Assembly: GCA_910584865.1 (NCBI GenBank)
Contig: CAJUCE010000008.1
Span: 72,280 to 136,279 of the forward strand
Length of the DNA stretch: 64,000 nucleotides
Reading direction: 5' to 3'
Source of the DNA: an uncultured Acetatifactor sp.
GTDB lineage: Bacteria > Bacillota > Clostridia > Lachnospirales > Lachnospiraceae
Below are positions 1-8,917 of this stretch, in pieces. The notes under the pieces were generated by a model. The model saw only the letters and a list, made by a program, of their open reading frames with translations. It was not told where the DNA came from and ran no database searches. Both the position numbers and the translations under genes were made by a program. How positions within the stretch are numbered: the first letter of the stretch is position 1; every line of letters begins with the position of its first letter.

Positions 1-86
1 TGCAGTTCATCCGCCCGTCCGGTTTTCAGCCGGAGGGCGGCAATCATCACCAGGAACAGGGCAGCCATGAATAATGGGCGCCTCAT
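1..86 (-). CDS. comEC: Probable ComEC/Rec2 N-terminus (partial)
   Basis: Only the first 28 codons are in the window and the gene continues past base 1. They encode an MRRPLF start, a hydrophobic segment (about residues 5-18) and then basic residues, as at the start of the ComEC DNA-uptake channel. The ATG at 86 follows an AAGGAG ribosome binding site. An ATG five bases upstream is in another frame and hits TGA after two codons. The identification rests mainly on context, since a ComEA-like gene lies upstream on the same strand. Another membrane protein is possible. Confidence 0.45.
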   Translation of the reverse strand, partial: MRRPLFMAALFLVMIAALRLKTGRADEL

Positions 87-101
87 TCCATTCTCCTTTC
101 C

Positions 102-170
102 CATTCCTAAGGAGTGCGGTTCACTCCTAAGGAGTATAAGTCACTCCTAAGGAGTATGAGTCACTCCTAA
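102..170. repeat. 20-bp tandem repeat with internal inverted arms, 3.4 copies
   Basis: Units start at 102, 122, 142 and 162 (the last partial). Each full unit contains ACTCC-TAA-GGAGT or a one-base variant, so each can form a 5-bp stem. The block overlaps the stop codon of the ABC permease (TAG at 169-167) and fills the gap before the comEC-like start. On the minus strand it offers a series of TTAGGAGT motifs resembling Shine-Dalgarno sequences. Confidence 0.85.
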
Positions 171-946
171 TGCAATTTTCTCATTTCCCTGCGGACGGAG
201 GCAAACAACGCAATACACGCCACAGCCCCCATAAACAGATAAGCCTGCAGCATGGGAACAAAATTGTAATGCTCCCCCTTCCATACCGTATAAAAGTCCC
301 GGTTAATATAAGTAACCGGCAGCATCTTCGCTGCCACCTGCAAAACAGAAGGCATATTGTCATAGGTGATTCCCATCATTCCCCCCAAAATCATCTGTGC
401 AAAGTACAAAAGCATCGTCACGCAATAAGTGAGGCTGAACTTTTTAAGAAGCGAGGCAATGGCATGGGCCAGGCAAAACAAAATCACACTGAATACCAGA
501 ATACAGACCGCATACAGCAATGCGCCCGACACCTTCGGCAATTCCACCCCCACGAAGCCATATCCTACGATAAAATAAAGCAGGAATGCAATCAGCATAA
601 ATAATGCCTCCGACAGAATCCTGTTGCACAGTGTCTCACTGATCCTGATGCCGAACAATTCCATCCGCTGCGGTATCCCCTTTTCCAGCTCCTGCGCCTG
701 GTTCACCCCGTATCCCATAAAAATCGTTGCCATGGGAATCATCGCCCCGATCCCCAGAAAGATGGATGTTTTTACGGCGGGCAATGCGGTCTGATCTACC
801 ATCTCCCCCACAACGGCACGAGTGATAATGACCATCATCAAAATCGGCATGCCCACTCCGAAAATGTGCACATAAGGATTCCCGATGACCTTCCGAAATT
901 CAAAAAGGAGCATATGTTTTGAAAACAGTTTTCTCTTATTTCCCAT
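167..946 (-). CDS. ABC-2 type transporter permease
   Basis: A 259-residue membrane protein with about six hydrophobic segments. A cytoplasmic N-terminus (MGNKRKLFSKHMLLFEFRK) is followed by membrane segments near residues 27-45, 60-80, 105-130, 140-165, 170-190 and 232-250. This is the ABC-2 permease layout. It begins 11 bases inside the end of the ATPase gene, so the two are translationally coupled and should form one exporter. The substrate cannot be read from the sequence. The upstream kinase/regulator pair suggests induction by an envelope-active compound or peptide. Confidence 0.85.
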   Translation of the reverse strand: MGNKRKLFSKHMLLFEFRKVIGNPYVHIFGVGMPILMMVIITRAVVGEMVDQTALPAVKTSIFLGIGAMIPMATIFMGYGVNQAQELEKGIPQRMELFGIRISETLCNRILSEALFMLIAFLLYFIVGYGFVGVELPKVSGALLYAVCILVFSVILFCLAHAIASLLKKFSLTYCVTMLLYFAQMILGGMMGITYDNMPSVLQVAAKMLPVTYINRDFYTVWKGEHYNFVPMLQAYLFMGAVACIALFASVRREMRKLH

Positions 947-1883
947 GATTCCCCTCCTTCACTGCGCTCTTCGTTTTTCCTGTCTCTCCCGGCACGGCTC
1001 CGCGTTTTTCTTCCGCCTCATCTTTGTATACCTTATCCTTCGCATTGATGTAGAGGATTTCGATATCATTGTTGCTGCGTTTGTAATTGACATCATGTTC
1101 CCGGAGCAATTCGGTGACCCGCTTTTCCTTTTCCGCGCTCTCGCAGGATAGGGCAATCAGATGGGCCGGGGAGGCCAGCTTTCTGTAATCCGCCAAAAGC
1201 GCTGCATTCTCCCGGGTATTGCCCACTACAATCACAGCTCTGCCGCAATATTTCCGGAACAATTCCTCCTTCCTTCCATAGTCGACGACCTGCCCTTTAT
1301 CCAGAATCAGCAGCTTGTCGGCCAACTGATCCAGCTCTTCATAATAATGGGACACAATTAAGAAGCTGGCATCTTTATCCTGATACCACTCTGCCAGCTT
1401 TTCCACCAGCTTCTGTCTGGTCTCAAAATCCAGCCCTGAGGTCACCTCGTCATAAAAGGTCAGAGACGCGTCCTGCATCATAACCAGTATGATGGTAAAC
1501 CGTTGTTTCTGCCCGCCGGACAGTTTTGAATATTTTTTCCGCAGGCAGTCCTCGAACTCAAAAAATGAAATCAGCTCCTGAAGCTTTTTGTCTCTGGAGA
1601 TCTTCGTTCCCAGGATCGCTTCCATGATATACTTTACCGGCATCGCATCCGTATACTCATTAAACTGCATATGGACCGCCATCTGCTCCGGTTTCAGTTC
1701 GGTCCGAATGATCCCCTGATAGGGCACCAGCCCCAGAATGCTCTTAATTAATGTAGTCTTGCCTGCTCCGTTGGAGCCGATCACTCCCACCCGGTCCCCT
1801 TCTGCAATCTCAATAGGCGACTTAACGGAAAGCGCCGTCTCCGTACCGTATCGCACGGTTGCACTTTGAATGGACAGCAGCAT
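936..1883 (-). CDS. ABC transporter ATP-binding protein with C-terminal extension
   Basis: A 315-residue ATPase partner of the overlapping permease. Visible motifs are Walker A GSNGAGKTT (residues 36-44), the signature LSGGQ (121-125), Walker B ending in FYDE (143-146) and the switch His179. The usual DEPTSGLD reads DEVTSGLD, with Val in place of Pro. After the nucleotide-binding domain (about residue 210) there is an extra region of about 100 residues ending in a charged Lys/Glu-rich tail, so it is longer than a minimal 230-240 residue subunit. It follows the HK/RR pair on the same strand. Confidence 0.9.
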   Translation of the reverse strand: MLLSIQSATVRYGTETALSVKSPIEIAEGDRVGVIGSNGAGKTTLIKSILGLVPYQGIIRTELKPEQMAVHMQFNEYTDAMPVKYIMEAILGTKISRDKKLQELISFFEFEDCLRKKYSKLSGGQKQRFTIILVMMQDASLTFYDEVTSGLDFETRQKLVEKLAEWYQDKDASFLIVSHYYEELDQLADKLLILDKGQVVDYGRKEELFRKYCGRAVIVVGNTRENAALLADYRKLASPAHLIALSCESAEKEKRVTELLREHDVNYKRSNNDIEILYINAKDKVYKDEAEEKRGAVPGETGKTKSAVKEGNHGK

Positions 1884-2006
1884 ATATTCCTCTCTCCTTT
1901 ACTTGGTATTCTGCGGCATTTGCACTGGAACTTCCTGCCGCCATTCTGATTGTAACAGAGCCGTGTGAAGATCGTATGAAGACCGGATGGAGCTTTCCTG
2001 CATCCT

Positions 2007-3614
2007 TCAGAAATGTATCATGGCGATAACGCTCTCTTCTCCGTTTACCACAGAGAGCACGAAATTTTGTTTTTTTGCAAAATAAGACGCAATGTACAGA
2101 CCCAGTCCATGGCTGTCCGCCGCCCCGCCCCCATGGCTGCCGCTGACAAAGGGTTCCAGAATATGAGGCAGCAGTTTCTCCGGGATGGTCACGCCATAAT
2201 TCTCTATCCTTATTTCCGCCTCTCCCTCTTCTCCCCCGGCCCGCAGCGTAATCTCTATCCGCCCCTCTGCCGGCGTATATTTCACGGCATTTGACAGGAG
2301 ATTATCCAAAATCTGGGTCAGCATCATTTCATCCCCATGTACCGTCAAAGATTCCTCCCCGCAAATCCGGGCCTGAATTCCCTTGTGGTCCAGCCCCACC
2401 TGACAGCACTGCAGCCGCTCCTGCATCAATCTCCCCGCATCCAGAGATTCCATCTTTCTGTTCTGTGCACAGTGGTTCAGATACAAAATATCCTCCGCCA
2501 TGCGCCGCATGGACAGCAGCTGTTCCTTCACCTTCGGCAGATAGACTTTGGTGTCTTTGTATCTGCCGATTTCATTCATCATCCCCTCCACCAGCAGCAG
2601 CGCCGCCGCAATTGGTGTCTTCAGCTGATGGGAAGACGTGCGCAGAAACGTCTCCTGGCGTTGGTTTTCTTCCTCAAGCTGCGCGTTTTTTCTCTCCAGC
2701 TGGCGGTAGCTTTCCCTGATCTGCAGATAAAAATCATCCAGCGTATCCGCCAGTATCCCCACCTCATCCTTTCTCTTGGACCATGTATCCGACAAACGCC
2801 CCACCGTGAAATTCCGATCCGCCTTCATCTCTCCGGCATGCCGCACCAGCTCTACAATGGGCCCGACGATTCCTCTTGAATAAACCTGTGAAAACAACAG
2901 CACCAGCAGCAAAATCACCGCCCCCAGCATGGGAAGGCTCTGCAGCACCACCGGGCGGATTTCGCCGGCATCCGGCGCTACCACGGGCAAAATAGATAAA
3001 ACCAAACTTTTATCCGTCTGTTCCACAGCGATATAATTTGTATAACGATTGCTGGAATCTTCGATACCGGACTCTATGATGATCAGATCATTAGAATAAG
3101 AATGCATTTCTACATATGCATTGTGATAATCCTCTTCCAACTCCCGGACATACAGCATACGGACATCAACAGGCAGGGAACTGTCTTTAGACACAGTCTC
3201 CTGCAAATAGGCGCCCAGCTCCTCCATCTCCTGTGCCAGGGCAGCTTCCGTATTCTGCGCCTCCTGATCTCCGTAAGAGAGCAGTGCCTCCCTGCACATC
3301 TGCAAAATCTGCCGCAGCCTTTCGTCTCTCATCGTGACTTGTGCGGAAAAAGCCTTCCCCGCTATCAGGATCTCATCCCCCCGAAACGGTATCTCCACGG
3401 AAAAACAGGCCGTTGCATTTTTCACCCTCACACCGTCATAACTGCCCTTTTCCATATATGCGGTATGCTGTTCCCGGATGGAACGAAGGTTTTGCTCCAT
3501 CACATGTTCCACATAGAGTGACGGCAGCATATAGATAAAATATCCGATCAAAAACAGCATCATAACTCCTGCCAGCACCATGCTGTACAGCAGGTTCTTG
3601 TGCCTAAGCCCCAT
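2007..3614 (-). CDS. Sensor histidine kinase
   Basis: A 535-residue membrane kinase. A membrane helix (about 9-30) and a large extracytoplasmic sensor region (about 31-225) precede a second helix (about 228-245) and a HAMP-like linker with a coiled coil (about 298-322). The HisKA motif SSHQLKTP places the phospho-acceptor at His329. The ATPase domain has an N-box NLLSNAVKYT (438-447) and SHGLGLYIA (501-509). It lies 27 bp after its cognate OmpR-type regulator and ahead of the ABC pair, suggesting a sensor for the exporter's substrate. No ligand can be inferred. Confidence 0.92.
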   Translation of the reverse strand: MGLRHKNLLYSMVLAGVMMLFLIGYFIYMLPSLYVEHVMEQNLRSIREQHTAYMEKGSYDGVRVKNATACFSVEIPFRGDEILIAGKAFSAQVTMRDERLRQILQMCREALLSYGDQEAQNTEAALAQEMEELGAYLQETVSKDSSLPVDVRMLYVRELEEDYHNAYVEMHSYSNDLIIIESGIEDSSNRYTNYIAVEQTDKSLVLSILPVVAPDAGEIRPVVLQSLPMLGAVILLLVLLFSQVYSRGIVGPIVELVRHAGEMKADRNFTVGRLSDTWSKRKDEVGILADTLDDFYLQIRESYRQLERKNAQLEEENQRQETFLRTSSHQLKTPIAAALLLVEGMMNEIGRYKDTKVYLPKVKEQLLSMRRMAEDILYLNHCAQNRKMESLDAGRLMQERLQCCQVGLDHKGIQARICGEESLTVHGDEMMLTQILDNLLSNAVKYTPAEGRIEITLRAGGEEGEAEIRIENYGVTIPEKLLPHILEPFVSGSHGGGAADSHGLGLYIASYFAKKQNFVLSVVNGEESVIAMIHF

Positions 3615-3641
3615 AATACGCCTCCCGTTTCACCGCTGCCC

Positions 3642-4328
3642 CTACCCTATGGCATCCATGTCAAACTGATATCCCACTCCGATTACGGTCTTAATACAGG
3701 GCACAGGCAGCTTCTTGCGCAAATTTTTCACATGGGCATCAATAATCCGGTCATTGCCGATATAATCTTCGTTAAAGATGCTCATGATCAGCTGCTCCCT
3801 GGTAAACACACGCTCCGGCTCCCGGTACAGGGTCTGCAGCAGCAGATACTCGCTCAAAGTAAGAGGCAGCTTCTCCCCATGGTACAGGGCACAGTAGGCC
3901 TCCTCTTTCAGCACCAGTCCCTTCCGCTCCCCTGACTCCTCTCCGAAGGTTCCTTTGGTGCGCCGCAAAATAGTCTCCATCCGCTTCAGCAGGATGATGG
4001 GGGAGACCGGCTTAATCACATAATCATCCGCATACAGATTAAAAGCCTTCACCTGACTCTGTTCATCCTCCAGTGCCGTCAGCATAATCACCGCCGTCTG
4101 CTTCCGATAACAATGGATGGATTTCAGTACCTCAAAACCATCTGCCCCCGGCACACAGATATCCAGCACCGCCAGGTCAAAATCCTGCTCCCGCACCAGG
4201 CGGATGGCACTCTCCCCCCGTTCGGCCGTAGTAACCTGATAGCCCGCCATCAGCATATATTCCGTTAATACCTCCCGAATTGTAGGTTCGTCCTCGAGAA
4301 ACAGTACCCTGTATGCCGTCTCTTTCAT
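3642..4328 (-). CDS. OmpR/PhoB-family response regulator
   Basis: A 228-residue regulator. The receiver domain (1-120) has an acidic pocket EDE near residues 12-14, the phospho-acceptor Asp56 in LDICVPG, Thr84 and Lys106 in VIKPVSP. A winged-helix DNA-binding domain (about 130-225) has the family's DAHVKNLRKKL recognition-helix pattern. The partner kinase starts 27 bp downstream. It probably controls the adjacent ABC genes. This is the second RR/HK pair within 4 kb and is clearly different in sequence from the one at 5.3-7.6 kb. Confidence 0.92.
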   Translation of the reverse strand: MKETAYRVLFLEDEPTIREVLTEYMLMAGYQVTTAERGESAIRLVREQDFDLAVLDICVPGADGFEVLKSIHCYRKQTAVIMLTALEDEQSQVKAFNLYADDYVIKPVSPIILLKRMETILRRTKGTFGEESGERKGLVLKEEAYCALYHGEKLPLTLSEYLLLQTLYREPERVFTREQLIMSIFNEDYIGNDRIIDAHVKNLRKKLPVPCIKTVIGVGYQFDMDAIG

Positions 4329-4355
4329 AGTTCCTTCCCTTTTTCATTCCTTCCG

Positions 4356-5276
4356 CTATTTGTCCACAGTGGTCACAATATCAAGATTCCGTTCGAAAGT
4401 TGACGTCGGAAGGCTTGAGGGTACCTCGCCGTTGATCAGAATCTGTACTTTATTGATATTGCTCAGCTCCGCCAGGGAATTCACGATGGCATACACAGAT
4501 ACGTCCGTAGATACATTATTGACCACCGCCAGGAAATTCTCGTCCAGATTCACATAGCAGATTCCGTCCTTGGTCATAACGCTGACAATCTTTGTATTGG
4601 GATTGACAGACGGATATAAACCCTCCACCCGCCCGCTGGGCCCTGCGATCAGTTCCTCCACGACAAAGCGCTCCAGCGGCGTATTGGTAGAGTAATGCTT
4701 CTCCCGGTCTGCGGCAATCAGCTTCATGCCGCTTTCGTCCGCAAAATACAGCCTGATCCTGGCCTCCTCATAAGTGTTGATCTCATTTCCATCATTGTCG
4801 ATAAACTGTTCCGCATTCATCCAGCCCACCGCATTTTCCTTTTTGTCCAGCAGGGGGGTGCCCTCCACGGTAACCATCACCAGCTTGACCTCCGGCAGCT
4901 GCGTCAATGTCCTCACTACCGCAGCCCGGACCAGAATCTCCGTAATCGGCGCCAATTCTTTATAGGCTTCATCCACATCGATCTGCAGATTTCCTTCCTC
5001 CAGCTTATAGCTTCTCACCTGAAATCCCATGGAAAAGGGCGCCTTATATTCCAATTTCTCCGGATTCGTCGCCAGGCACTCCATCAGCTCTTTCAGCGCT
5101 TTCTCCGATGTATCCGCCTCCATCACATGGGAGTGCATCTCCACCTTGGTCTCGGAATTGCTCACATAATAAACCTGAACGATATTTTCTGCCTCCTCCT
5201 TGCGCTTTCCGCAGGCGCCCGTCAAAAGCATACATACGAAAAGCAGCAGGAACCCTGTCTTTTTCTTCATATTCAC
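4356..5276 (-). CDS. GerMN-domain lipoprotein
   Basis: A 306-residue exported lipoprotein. The signal peptide ends in the lipobox LTGAC, with Cys22 as lipidation site. Two successive domains (about 30-165 and 185-300) share the GerMN pattern of a beta strand, a helix and a YVNLDENF-like motif, as in sporulation/germination protein GerM. It starts 21 bp after the upstream histidine kinase, so it may be an accessory sensor or envelope factor for that kinase. A role in germination is possible, since the organism carries spoVA genes, but is not shown here. Confidence 0.85.
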   Translation of the reverse strand: MNMKKKTGFLLLFVCMLLTGACGKRKEEAENIVQVYYVSNSETKVEMHSHVMEADTSEKALKELMECLATNPEKLEYKAPFSMGFQVRSYKLEEGNLQIDVDEAYKELAPITEILVRAAVVRTLTQLPEVKLVMVTVEGTPLLDKKENAVGWMNAEQFIDNDGNEINTYEEARIRLYFADESGMKLIAADREKHYSTNTPLERFVVEELIAGPSGRVEGLYPSVNPNTKIVSVMTKDGICYVNLDENFLAVVNNVSTDVSVYAIVNSLAELSNINKVQILINGEVPSSLPTSTFERNLDIVTTVDK

Positions 5277-5297
5277 ACTCCTGTATGATCCGCCGCT

Positions 5298-6776
5298 TCA
5301 ACCTGCTCCCGCATTGCTCAGCGGAATCTTCACCACAAAGCTGGTTCCCTCTCCCTCCACACTGGATACCGTGATCGCGCCCCTGTGCATCAGAACGGCA
5401 CTCTTCGTGATGGCAAGTCCCAGCCCTGTACCGCCGATTTCTCTTGAATGCGACTTGTCCACACGGTAAAACCTCTCAAAGATGTACGGCAAATCGTCTT
5501 CCGGTATTCCCAGCCCGGAATCGCTGACTTTAAAGTTAAAATATTGATGATCCGCATCCAGCTCCACCTTCACCCAGCCATGCTCTTTATTGTATTTTAT
5601 GGCATTTTCCACCAGATTGGTCATGACCAGCGTCAGCTTCACCTCGTCCACTTCCGCCATCACGGGACGCATACTCTCAAATACCACTTCTACATCTTTC
5701 TTCCGCGCAATGGGCCGCAACCGCTTCAAAATCAGTTCCGTCAGATCATTGATATTCAGAGAGACGATATTCATCTCCTGCGCTTTCTTGTCCATCTTTA
5801 CCAAAACCAGCAGATCCGTGATGATCTGGTTCTCCCTGTCGATCTCCGACGCAATATCCTCCATAAATTCCCGGTACAATTCTGCAGGCGCATCCTGCTG
5901 GGCCAGCAGGGAATCCGCCAACACCTTAATCCCCGCCATAGGCGTCTTCAGTTCATGGGACACATTCTCCACAAATTCCTGTCTGGAATTATCCAATGCC
6001 CGCATCCTGGCCAAAAGCTGATTAAATGCCTCCACAATATGCGCTGTCTCCGCATAGTCCGACACGGAAATACTCTCGTCGCTGTATCCAGCCTTCACCT
6101 CGTTAATGGCTTCCGTCACCCTGTTGAACGGGCGTGTCAGGATCATGGAAAGTACCACCGCCATAGCCACAATCACCACGATCACCAGATTCTGTAAAAT
6201 GACCGCCTTCCGATCCAGCACCTCCAGCGTGGCCATGGTGGCATCATTGGATATGCTGGTCAGCATGACGCCTATGACTTCGCCGGACTCCATGCTTGCA
6301 TCCACAATGGGGGTGGTCATCTCTATGTAACCGTGCTCCCGGTCATAATTGGACATCGTTTCCCCCTGGAAACAGCGGATCACCTCTTCGGAAATAATGG
6401 TCTTGCCCTCACTGATGTCATAGGTATCCCTGACCACCTTCAGACCGGAATCGATGATCATAACACGGCCTTCATACAGATTGGAAATCATCTCAAGCTC
6501 CGCATTGATCACATCTTTGGACACACTGCTGCTATAGCCCTCCGGCTTCGTATTAAAATAATTATTGCTGATCAGGTGATTTCCTACGATCATCAACTGA
6601 TTTTGGACAGTGGCAATTCTGTGCTGAACAGAATGTTCCTCATAATTATCCAGAATTCCGTAACGCACGATCATGCTGGGGATAACCCCGGCCACCAATA
6701 CTATGATAAAGATGCGCGCCTGCAGGCTGCGCAGAGACAGAAGCCTTTTGAGCTCCTCGAATATTTTTGCGCCCAT
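5298..6776 (-). CDS. Sensor histidine kinase (HAMP, HisKA, HATPase)
   Basis: About 492 residues from the ATG at 6776, which has GGGAG eight bases upstream. An in-frame ATG at 6872 would add 32 polar residues with no good ribosome binding site. Order: membrane helix (about 22-42), extracellular sensor (43-190), second helix (192-214), HAMP (about 212-262), HisKA with His274 in VSHELKTP, then an ATPase domain with NLVENAIKYN, DSGLGIP and GGTGLGLAIT. The layout resembles PhoR/WalK kinases. It pairs with the upstream regulator and is followed by the GerMN lipoprotein. Confidence 0.92.
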   Translation of the reverse strand: MGAKIFEELKRLLSLRSLQARIFIIVLVAGVIPSMIVRYGILDNYEEHSVQHRIATVQNQLMIVGNHLISNNYFNTKPEGYSSSVSKDVINAELEMISNLYEGRVMIIDSGLKVVRDTYDISEGKTIISEEVIRCFQGETMSNYDREHGYIEMTTPIVDASMESGEVIGVMLTSISNDATMATLEVLDRKAVILQNLVIVVIVAMAVVLSMILTRPFNRVTEAINEVKAGYSDESISVSDYAETAHIVEAFNQLLARMRALDNSRQEFVENVSHELKTPMAGIKVLADSLLAQQDAPAELYREFMEDIASEIDRENQIITDLLVLVKMDKKAQEMNIVSLNINDLTELILKRLRPIARKKDVEVVFESMRPVMAEVDEVKLTLVMTNLVENAIKYNKEHGWVKVELDADHQYFNFKVSDSGLGIPEDDLPYIFERFYRVDKSHSREIGGTGLGLAITKSAVLMHRGAITVSSVEGEGTSFVVKIPLSNAGAG

Positions 6777-6933
6777 TTTCCATACTCCCGCCCGGCGCCC
6801 TGTGGCAGGCTCCGGCAGCCCCGCCCTTTTCGAAGTCCGGGGTTCCACTCTTCTCTCTTCTTCCAAAGCCATGCCTGCATTTTACCCGGCAGGTTTTATA
6901 CGTGAACCAAAACGATAGATGCCAGGGCGGGCC

Positions 6934-7632
6934 TCACACCTGGAAATAGTAACCGACCCCCCATTTGGTGTGGACATAACGGGGCTCACTGGGGTTGGAT
7001 TCCACCTTCTCCCGCAGCCTTCTGATATGTACATCCACGGTTCTCACATCCCCGGGATAATCAGCCCCCCACACCAGCTTCAGCAGACTCTCGCGGCTGT
7101 ATACCTTATCGGGATTGAGCATCAAAAGTTCCAGTAATTCGAACTCCTTGGCAGTCAGGCCGATCTCTTTGCCGGCAATGAATGCCCGCCGTCCCTCGCA
7201 GTCCAAACGCACCTCTCCCCGCTCCACGCTTTTGGCAGAGGGCGTCTCTCCCATGATCCGCTTCGGTTCCGTGCGCCGCATGATGGCTTTAATCCTGGCC
7301 TTCACCTCCAGAATATTAAAGGGCTTGGTAATGTAGTCATCCGCACCGTATTCCAGCCCCAGTATCTTGTCCATGTCCTCTCCCTTGGCAGTCAGCATGA
7401 TAATAGGCACGTTGGAAAACTCCCTGATCTGCTGACAGACCTCGAAGCCGGTGATCTTCGGCAGCATCACGTCCAGCAGAATAATATCATATTGATTGGC
7501 CCGGGCATATTCCAGAGCTTCCTCTCCGTCATACGCGCAGTCCACTTTCATATCGTCCTGCTCCAGGCTGAAGCGAATTCCCTTTACAATCAATTTCTCA
7601 TCATCCACCACCAAAGCTCTCTTCCCGGCCAT
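6934..7632 (-). CDS. OmpR/PhoB-family response regulator
   Basis: A 232-residue regulator. The receiver domain has a DDE acidic triad (residues 10-12), phospho-acceptor Asp54 in LLDVMLPK, Thr81 and Lys103 in YITKPF. The C-terminal winged helix carries VDVHIRRLREKVE and ends in the WGVGYYF signature. It is strongly WalR/PhoP-like. Its kinase follows on the same strand, and a ComEA-like gene precedes it by 24 bp, which suggests one transcript. Which genes it controls cannot be determined here. Confidence 0.93.
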   Translation of the reverse strand: MAGKRALVVDDEKLIVKGIRFSLEQDDMKVDCAYDGEEALEYARANQYDIILLDVMLPKITGFEVCQQIREFSNVPIIMLTAKGEDMDKILGLEYGADDYITKPFNILEVKARIKAIMRRTEPKRIMGETPSAKSVERGEVRLDCEGRRAFIAGKEIGLTAKEFELLELLMLNPDKVYSRESLLKLVWGADYPGDVRTVDVHIRRLREKVESNPSEPRYVHTKWGVGYYFQV

Positions 7633-7656
7633 AACATTCTCCCCACACTCATTTTG

Positions 7657-8274
7657 TCATTTTCCCACGGTAATCTTATCCCGAATCTTTTCGTACATTG
7701 CAGTCTTGATACCGCTTACCTTCATAATATCCTCACAGCACTCGAACCCGCCATTGGCTTCCCTCCAGGCTATGATGTCCGCCGCTTTTGCTTCGCCTAC
7801 CCCCGGCAGGGTACATAGCGCGGCAACATCGGCCGTATTGATATTCACCAGACCGGAAGCCTCGTCCGGCTCCGCCGCTTCGGTCTGCACTTCCTCTCCC
7901 AAAGCAGGGAAATACAGTTTCTGCCCGTCGTTTACCCAGTCTGCCAGATTCACCGCTTCTCTGGCTGCCTCCGCCGCAAAACCGCCGGCAGCCGCCAGCG
8001 CCTCCTCCGCCCTGCTTCCTGCAGGAATCTCCACCACGCCCGGACTTACCACGGCGCCGCACACATAGACCCGGATCACCTCATCCTGCTTCGCCTCTTC
8101 ACTCTCCGGGGAATCGGCTGTGCTCTCCTGTGTATTTTCCGGCAATGTGCTCTCCTGCGCCGGTTGTGACATGTTCCCGATCAGGATCCCGGGCTCCTTC
8201 TCCCCGCAGCCGCCGCACAGTATACAGGCAGCTGCAACATACAATGCCGTCAAAATAGTTCTTTTTTTCATCAT
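7657..8274 (-). CDS. comEA: ComEA-like helix-hairpin-helix DNA-binding lipoprotein
   Basis: A 205-residue protein. An N-terminal signal ends in CILCGGC, a lipobox with Cys23. An acidic linker rich in Glu, Ser and Thr (about 35-65) leads to an SLBB-type domain (about 68-125, VYVCGAVVSPGVVEIP) and a C-terminal double helix-hairpin-helix (about 141-204) with VNINTADVAALCTLPGVG. This is the standard ComEA architecture: a surface receptor that binds double-stranded DNA for uptake through ComEC. A lipid anchor in place of a transmembrane anchor is a variation seen in some Clostridia. Confidence 0.88.
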   Translation of the reverse strand: MMKKRTILTALYVAAACILCGGCGEKEPGILIGNMSQPAQESTLPENTQESTADSPESEEAKQDEVIRVYVCGAVVSPGVVEIPAGSRAEEALAAAGGFAAEAAREAVNLADWVNDGQKLYFPALGEEVQTEAAEPDEASGLVNINTADVAALCTLPGVGEAKAADIIAWREANGGFECCEDIMKVSGIKTAMYEKIRDKITVGK

Positions 8275-8414
8275 AGCCCCTTTCTCTCTTCCTCTTCGGA
8301 TTTACGGAAAAGTCAAAAAGGGATTGCCTCTCTATGCTGATTATTTTATTGTATCGGAATTGTATCCTTTTTACAAGGGGCTTTTGAAAATCTTCATGAA
8401 AACTTCATATTACT

Positions 8415-8846
8415 TCATTTCCATTTAAAAATTATGATTCCGGCCACGGCTACCGCCATTCCCACAGCCTTGCGCCACTCCCAGGGCTGCTTCTCCACTC
8501 CGAACCAGCCGAAAAGCTCTATGACATAAGCCACTGCCAGCTGTGCCACCACGATCAGCATCACCGCCTTGGCAGGCCCCAGCAAATCCATACTTTTAAT
8601 CACGGTATAAGTAATGAACGCACCGATAGCGCCCCCCAGAAGCATATACTTGGGCTGTACCGAAAATACCTTCATCAGGCTGCTTCTATCCGTACACACC
8701 CATGCTCCGAGGCAGACGAAAAGAGCTGTCAGCTGCACAAACGCACTGGCAGTCCAGATACTGGAAGACTTGGTCACCTGGGTATTGAACACCCCCTGAA
8801 CACTCATCAGGGCCCCGGAAATCAACGCAATAAAAAATCCAATCAT
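8415..8846 (-). CDS. DMT-superfamily YdcZ-like membrane protein
   Basis: A 143-residue, very hydrophobic protein with about five membrane helices, starting MIGFFIALISGALMSVQGV. It fits the DUF606/YdcZ branch of the drug/metabolite transporter superfamily, whose members are about 140-150 residues and usually work as pairs or homodimers. Only one copy is present. The substrate is unknown. A 140-bp gap with no strong terminator separates it from the upstream side of the comEA gene. Confidence 0.8.
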   Translation of the reverse strand: MIGFFIALISGALMSVQGVFNTQVTKSSSIWTASAFVQLTALFVCLGAWVCTDRSSLMKVFSVQPKYMLLGGAIGAFITYTVIKSMDLLGPAKAVMLIVVAQLAVAYVIELFGWFGVEKQPWEWRKAVGMAVAVAGIIIFKWK

Positions 8847-8917
8847 AGGGTTACACCTTCCTTCGTTTCTTTTCTCTTAAGTGTATCCCATGATTGGATA
8901 ATTATGCACAAAACGTC

